A stretch of DNA of 10,012 nucleotides, from assembly GCA_002049825.1 (NCBI GenBank), contig MVCZ01000019.1:1-10012 (forward strand), given 5' to 3'. The notes beneath the pieces are model-generated. The model had not been told where the DNA came from. It worked only from the letters and a program-made list of their open reading frames with translations, and ran no database searches. The stretch is from Candidatus Zhuqueibacterota bacterium 4484_188 (GTDB lineage: Bacteria; Calditrichota; Calditrichia; RBG-13-44-9). How positions within the stretch are numbered: position 1 is the stretch's first letter; every line of letters starts with the position of its first letter. Both the position numbers and the translations under genes were made by a program. This document shows positions 7,400 to 10,012 of this stretch, piece by piece.

Positions 7400-8140
7400 A
7401 TGGCACACAAAATTTTAATTGTTGACGATAATCCCCACGTATTAAGACTTTTGCAAATTAGCCTGAGCAAAGCCGGTTACCAGATATTTCAGGCGAAGAA
7501 TGGTGATGAAGGGTTAACCAAAGCCAACGATTTGCAACCCGACTTAATTATTTCCGATGTGATGATGCCGGACACCGACGGGATTGAATTTTGCTGGATG
7601 ATCCGGGAGAATTCAAAAATTCCTATGGTACCTTTCATCTTTCTGACCAGCCTGGAAGACAAAGATATGGAGATCAGGGGATTCCGCGCTGGTGCTGATG
7701 AGTATTTGATTAAACCGGTAGACCGGAGTGTATTGTTGGGTAAGGTGGAGACTTTGCTTAAACGGGCTGAGCGGGTAAAATCGATGGACAGCGAAGAGGG
7801 ACACAAAGTCACCGGTTTCGAAGGGAATCTGGCCGACCTGTCGATGGCAGAAGTGATTCAATTACTCAACATGAACAAACGTAGCGGTAAATTAGAAGTA
7901 TTCGGTTCCCAAAAAGGAAATATCATATTCCGCAAAGGCGAAATGGTGTTCGCCGAAATCGGTGATCTCCTGGGTGTGGAAGCAATCAACGAAGCCGTTG
8001 CCTTTCACGAGGGGATGTTTAAGTTTGATCCCGGTGAGATTGAGGTCGAAGCAAATATAAAGGGCTCTACCATGAACGTGCTGCTGGATGCGCTTCGAAT
8101 TATGGACGAATCCACCCTGAAGGAGAATCCGGAACAATAA
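7400..8140 (+). CDS. response regulator with C-terminal DUF4388/PATAN-type domain
   Basis: The 246-residue protein has a receiver domain (about 1-122) with Asp9-Asp10, phosphoacceptor Asp53 in LIISDVMMP, a Thr in FIFLTSLEDK and Lys in YLIKPVD. The rest (about 135-240) starts FEGNLADLSMAEVIQLLNMN, then RSGKLEVF, GNIIFRKGEMVFAEIGD and FHEGMFKFDPGEIE. This is the pattern of DUF4388/PATAN domains, which occur in regulators of motility, gliding and developmental signalling and are thought to act through protein contacts. No DNA-binding domain is present. ATG 7400 is preferred over an upstream GTG at 7373 because MAHKILIVDDN is the usual start of a receiver and matches the MAKILIVDDN start of the gene before it. 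The pair is probably co-transcribed, and the two proteins may share a kinase encoded elsewhere. Confidence 0.85.
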   Translation: MAHKILIVDDNPHVLRLLQISLSKAGYQIFQAKNGDEGLTKANDLQPDLIISDVMMPDTDGIEFCWMIRENSKIPMVPFIFLTSLEDKDMEIRGFRAGADEYLIKPVDRSVLLGKVETLLKRAERVKSMDSEEGHKVTGFEGNLADLSMAEVIQLLNMNKRSGKLEVFGSQKGNIIFRKGEMVFAEIGDLLGVEAINEAVAFHEGMFKFDPGEIEVEANIKGSTMNVLLDALRIMDESTLKENPEQ

Positions 8141-8404
8141 CATGCCGCTTTTTATTCATCATTTCCCCACTTCGCTTTATTTCCGTTCAGATACCTGTAT
8201 TTAAAATTGTCCTCCTCGGATAATTCCTGATTAATGGAGTGGGGAATGACACTTTTGCGCGGTCGTTTTTACACAGCCTCTTCACTGTGGGGCTTTAGTC
8301 TCAATTCTCAGATGGGCATTAATGTTGGTATGTTTTGAAGTGAAAAACCGAAAAAAACAGGTAAAGCAAAAGCAGAGCTTTTAAAAATTAAGGAGAGAAA
8401 AACG
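8141..8404. other. intergenic region with no convincing feature
   Basis: These 264 bases hold no supported gene. A pair TTCCCCAC (8163-8170) and GTGGGGAA (about 8240-8248) is inverted but about 70 bases apart. A good ribosome binding site, AAGGAGAG, ends about 8 bases before the ATG at 8405. No clear promoter or terminator was identified. Any promoter for the downstream gene probably lies here. Confidence 0.5.
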
Positions 8405-9844
8405 ATGAAAACCTTTGCCTTGTGTATTGTTCTTTCAGTTGTTTTTGGTTTGAATGTGATTTTTGCATTTCCTGGTAAAGTGGTAAAAACGCTGAATGCG
8501 CCTTATTATTTTTCTACAGGTCTTACCTATGACGGAAAAAATTTGTGGGTTGCCGATTATAAAACGGACAAGTTGGTTTGCGCGCCGTCGGGTTCACCTG
8601 AAGGACTTACCTGGGACGGAACCACACTGTGGGTTAGCGATCGGAGAGAACGAAAGATTATTAAAATCGATTTAAGCGACGGTACCGGCGTTCAGTCTTT
8701 TGCCGCACCTGCCAGATATCCCCAGGGGCTCACCTTCGACGGGCGTTACCTGTGGTGTTCCGACCGAATCGAAGATGAAATCTACATGATTGACCCGAAT
8801 AATGGCGAAGTAATTATGATTCTGCAGTCACCCGGTCCCTACCCGCGCGGACTCGCCTGGGATGGTTCAACGCTTTGGAATGTGGATTACCAGACGGATA
8901 AAATTTATCAACTAATTCGTCAGGATAAGGAAAACTATGTGCTAAAAAATCCCCGCCATTCCCGTATCACCTTTACTCACGAAGTTAAGGGTTCGGGAAA
9001 GGGAAAAATCCGCAATCTGGATGTGTATGTTGCGATACCTGGTAATCTGCCTGCACAAAAGATAAAAACCATCAAATTCGACCCGGCAAAACCGGAAATG
9101 GTAAAAGATCGCTGGGATCAGAAAATTGCTCATTTTCATTACCGGAACATTGCGCCGGAATCGCCGGTTCAGTCAATCATGACGGTGGAGGCGCAAATCT
9201 CGGACATCCGTTATTTTATTTTTCCCGACCGCTGTGGTAAGCTTGCTGATATTCCTGAGAAAGTAAGGGAAAAATATACCGCCGATGGTTCGAAATACAA
9301 ATGCAGCGATCCTTATATTCAACAACTTTCCAAAAAGATTGTGGGAGATGAAACGAATCCTTACTGGATTGCCCGGAAAATTTTTGACTATGTGGGCAAT
9401 ACGCTGGAGTATAAGCTGGAGGGCGGTTGGAATACTGCGCCGGTGGTTTTGCAGCGCGGGACCGGTTCATGCTCGGAATATTCGTTCAGTTTTATTGCCC
9501 TGTGCCGGGCTGCCGGTTTACCGGCGCGTTTTGTGGGCAGCATTGTGGTGCGCGGGGATGACGCCAGTTTCGACGATGTATTCCATCGCTGGCCGGAAAT
9601 TTACCTGCCCGGTTACGGCTGGATTCCCATAGACCCCCAGGGCGGCGACAAACCGATGCCGAGGGATCGTGCCCGCTACATCGGTCGCCTGTCAAATCGT
9701 TTTCTGATCACTACCCAAGGCGGGGGAGATTCCGAATACCTGGGTTGGTACTATAATTCCTACGAAACCTACCAGACCGATCCCCAGGTGAAGGTAAACA
9801 TCGAAACCTTCGGTGAATGGCAGCCGCTTGAGATGAGTAATTAA
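8405..9844 (+). CDS. exported protein with propeller-type repeats and transglutaminase-like domain
   Basis: The 479-residue protein starts with a signal peptide (about 1-21, ending VIFA before FPGK), so it acts outside the cytoplasm. Residues 30-170 hold four propeller-type repeats built on 'P.GLT.DG..LWV.D' (see the repeat entry). A linker of about 120 residues leads to a transglutaminase-like (Tgl/papain-fold) domain, about 315-430. The catalytic triad is visible: Cys356 in GTGSCSEYSFSF, His394 in FHRWPEIYLPGYGWIPID, and Asp410 in WIPIDPQGGD. The segment ALCRAAGLPARFVGSIVV is typical of the family. Such domains in bacteria are usually proteases or peptidoglycan/protein cross-link enzymes; the substrate cannot be told. 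Four repeats are too few for a closed propeller, so it may assemble with a partner or form part of one. AAGGAGAG precedes the ATG. The first repeat is 13 residues short. Confidence 0.85.
   Translation: MKTFALCIVLSVVFGLNVIFAFPGKVVKTLNAPYYFSTGLTYDGKNLWVADYKTDKLVCAPSGSPEGLTWDGTTLWVSDRRERKIIKIDLSDGTGVQSFAAPARYPQGLTFDGRYLWCSDRIEDEIYMIDPNNGEVIMILQSPGPYPRGLAWDGSTLWNVDYQTDKIYQLIRQDKENYVLKNPRHSRITFTHEVKGSGKGKIRNLDVYVAIPGNLPAQKIKTIKFDPAKPEMVKDRWDQKIAHFHYRNIAPESPVQSIMTVEAQISDIRYFIFPDRCGKLADIPEKVREKYTADGSKYKCSDPYIQQLSKKIVGDETNPYWIARKIFDYVGNTLEYKLEGGWNTAPVVLQRGTGSCSEYSFSFIALCRAAGLPARFVGSIVVRGDDASFDDVFHRWPEIYLPGYGWIPIDPQGGDKPMPRDRARYIGRLSNRFLITTQGGGDSEYLGWYYNSYETYQTDPQVKVNIETFGEWQPLEMSN
8519..8914 (+). repeat. 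four protein-coding propeller repeats, first unit shortened by 13 codons
   Basis: The repeats begin at Gly39, Gly67, Gly108 and Gly149: GLTYDGKNLWVAD, GLTWDGTTLWVSD, GLTFDGRYLWCSD and GLAWDGSTLWNVD. Spacing is 28, 41 and 41 residues. Units 2 and 3 contain a segment 'KI..ID...G.V......' between the 'LW..D' strand and the next 'P.GL'. In unit 1 this segment is absent: KLVC (ending at 8581) runs directly into APSGSPEGL. Exactly 39 bases are missing, so the frame is kept. Confidence 0.85.
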
Positions 9845-9864
9845 TTTACATCAAACGAAAATAC

Positions 9865-9869
9865 GGAGG
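9865..9869 (+). promoter_or_regulatory. ribosome binding site of the last gene
   Basis: GGAGG lies 10 bases before ATT 9880 and 11 before TTG 9881. It marks the start of the next gene, but no ATG or GTG follows at a useful distance, so the start is either TTG or the very rare ATT. Confidence 0.6.
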
Positions 9870-9879
9870 TTCATTATTA

Positions 9880-10012
9880 ATTGATCGAAAATATAGTGTT
9901 GTCATAGCCGGTGCCGGCGGAATTGGCAGGGCACCCGGCTTCGTGGATGTTCTGGCGCACGGTCTGTTTGAGAAATTCTGTAAAAAATTCCAGGTTGAAA
10001 AAGTCGAGTCGG
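9880..10012 (+). pseudogene. saccharopine-dehydrogenase-like protein, partial, apparently lacking its middle and with doubtful start
   Basis: One frame reads DRKYSVVIAGAGGIGRA, a Rossmann nucleotide-binding start with a GxGGxG motif. It then continues at once with APGFVDVLAHGLFEKFC and KKFQVEKVES. In saccharopine-dehydrogenase-like reductases, a motif of the form 'GLAPGf.n.LA' belongs far downstream, roughly 100 residues after the Rossmann start. I therefore infer an in-frame deletion of about 100 codons with its junction near 9928-9940, where the Ala codon GCA may be shared by both ends. The start is also doubtful: TTG 9881 has the right ribosome binding site distance, but its frame reaches a stop after 8 codons (MIENIVLS). 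One extra A in the A-run at 9888-9891 would join TTG to KYSVVIAG. Otherwise ATT 9880 must be used. The gene runs off the window. Confidence 0.55.

Noticed and set aside
8142..8204. Small open frame of 20 codons after the second regulator
   Set aside because: It has no ribosome binding site, no recognisable sequence and is within the length expected by chance.
1..10012. Mobile element, CRISPR array, tRNA or phage as the cause of the broken genes
   Set aside because: No transposase, integrase, terminal inverted repeats, spaced direct repeats or tRNA-like fold was seen; the lesions are losses without inserted DNA.

Overview
The window looks like part of a Gram-negative bacterial chromosome with moderate GC. 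Outer-membrane assembly (BamD lipoprotein) and lipoprotein acylation (Lnt) genes are present. The nitrilase half of Lnt has the 'LVPGSETMPF' variant that I associate with Bacteroidota-like proteins. Together with the saccharopine-dehydrogenase-like and propeller-transglutaminase genes this suggests a member or relative of the FCB superphylum, possibly Calditrichota/KSB1-like. That placement is from memory and is not proven. All genes lie on the + strand.

Layout. 1-358: the 3' end of a Gfo/Idh/MocA-type oxidoreductase, broken by a frameshift. 422-1839: lnt, split by an out-of-frame internal deletion. 1845-3682: a compact run of a small exported unknown protein, bamD and nadD. 3683-3922: intergenic, with a terminator-like hairpin and a candidate promoter. 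3923-6181: accB, accC and gcvH, i.e. a biotin carrier, biotin carboxylase and lipoyl carrier in one probable operon. 6182-6325: intergenic with two small hairpins. 6326-8140: two response regulators, one with a degenerate GGDEF domain and one with a DUF4388/PATAN-type domain. 8141-8404: intergenic, nothing convincing. 8405-9844: an exported protein with four propeller-type repeats and a transglutaminase-like protease domain. 9880-10012: the start of a saccharopine-dehydrogenase-like gene that seems to lack its middle.

How the genes fit together. Lnt, the exported protein and BamD point to envelope biogenesis, and nadD to NAD synthesis. AccB and AccC supply the biotin carboxylase half of acetyl-CoA carboxylase; the carboxyltransferase genes are not here. 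The two regulators have no kinase and no DNA-binding domain, so they probably act through protein contacts or c-di-GMP.

The most unusual signal is the damage. Four genes near the two ends of the window each carry what reads as a deletion: about 1 nt in the oxidoreductase, about 60 codons in lnt, exactly 13 codons in one propeller repeat, and about 100 codons in the saccharopine-dehydrogenase-like gene. The genes between 2297 and 8140 look intact. Either the locus is decaying or the assembly is at fault. No mobile element, CRISPR array, tRNA or rRNA was seen.
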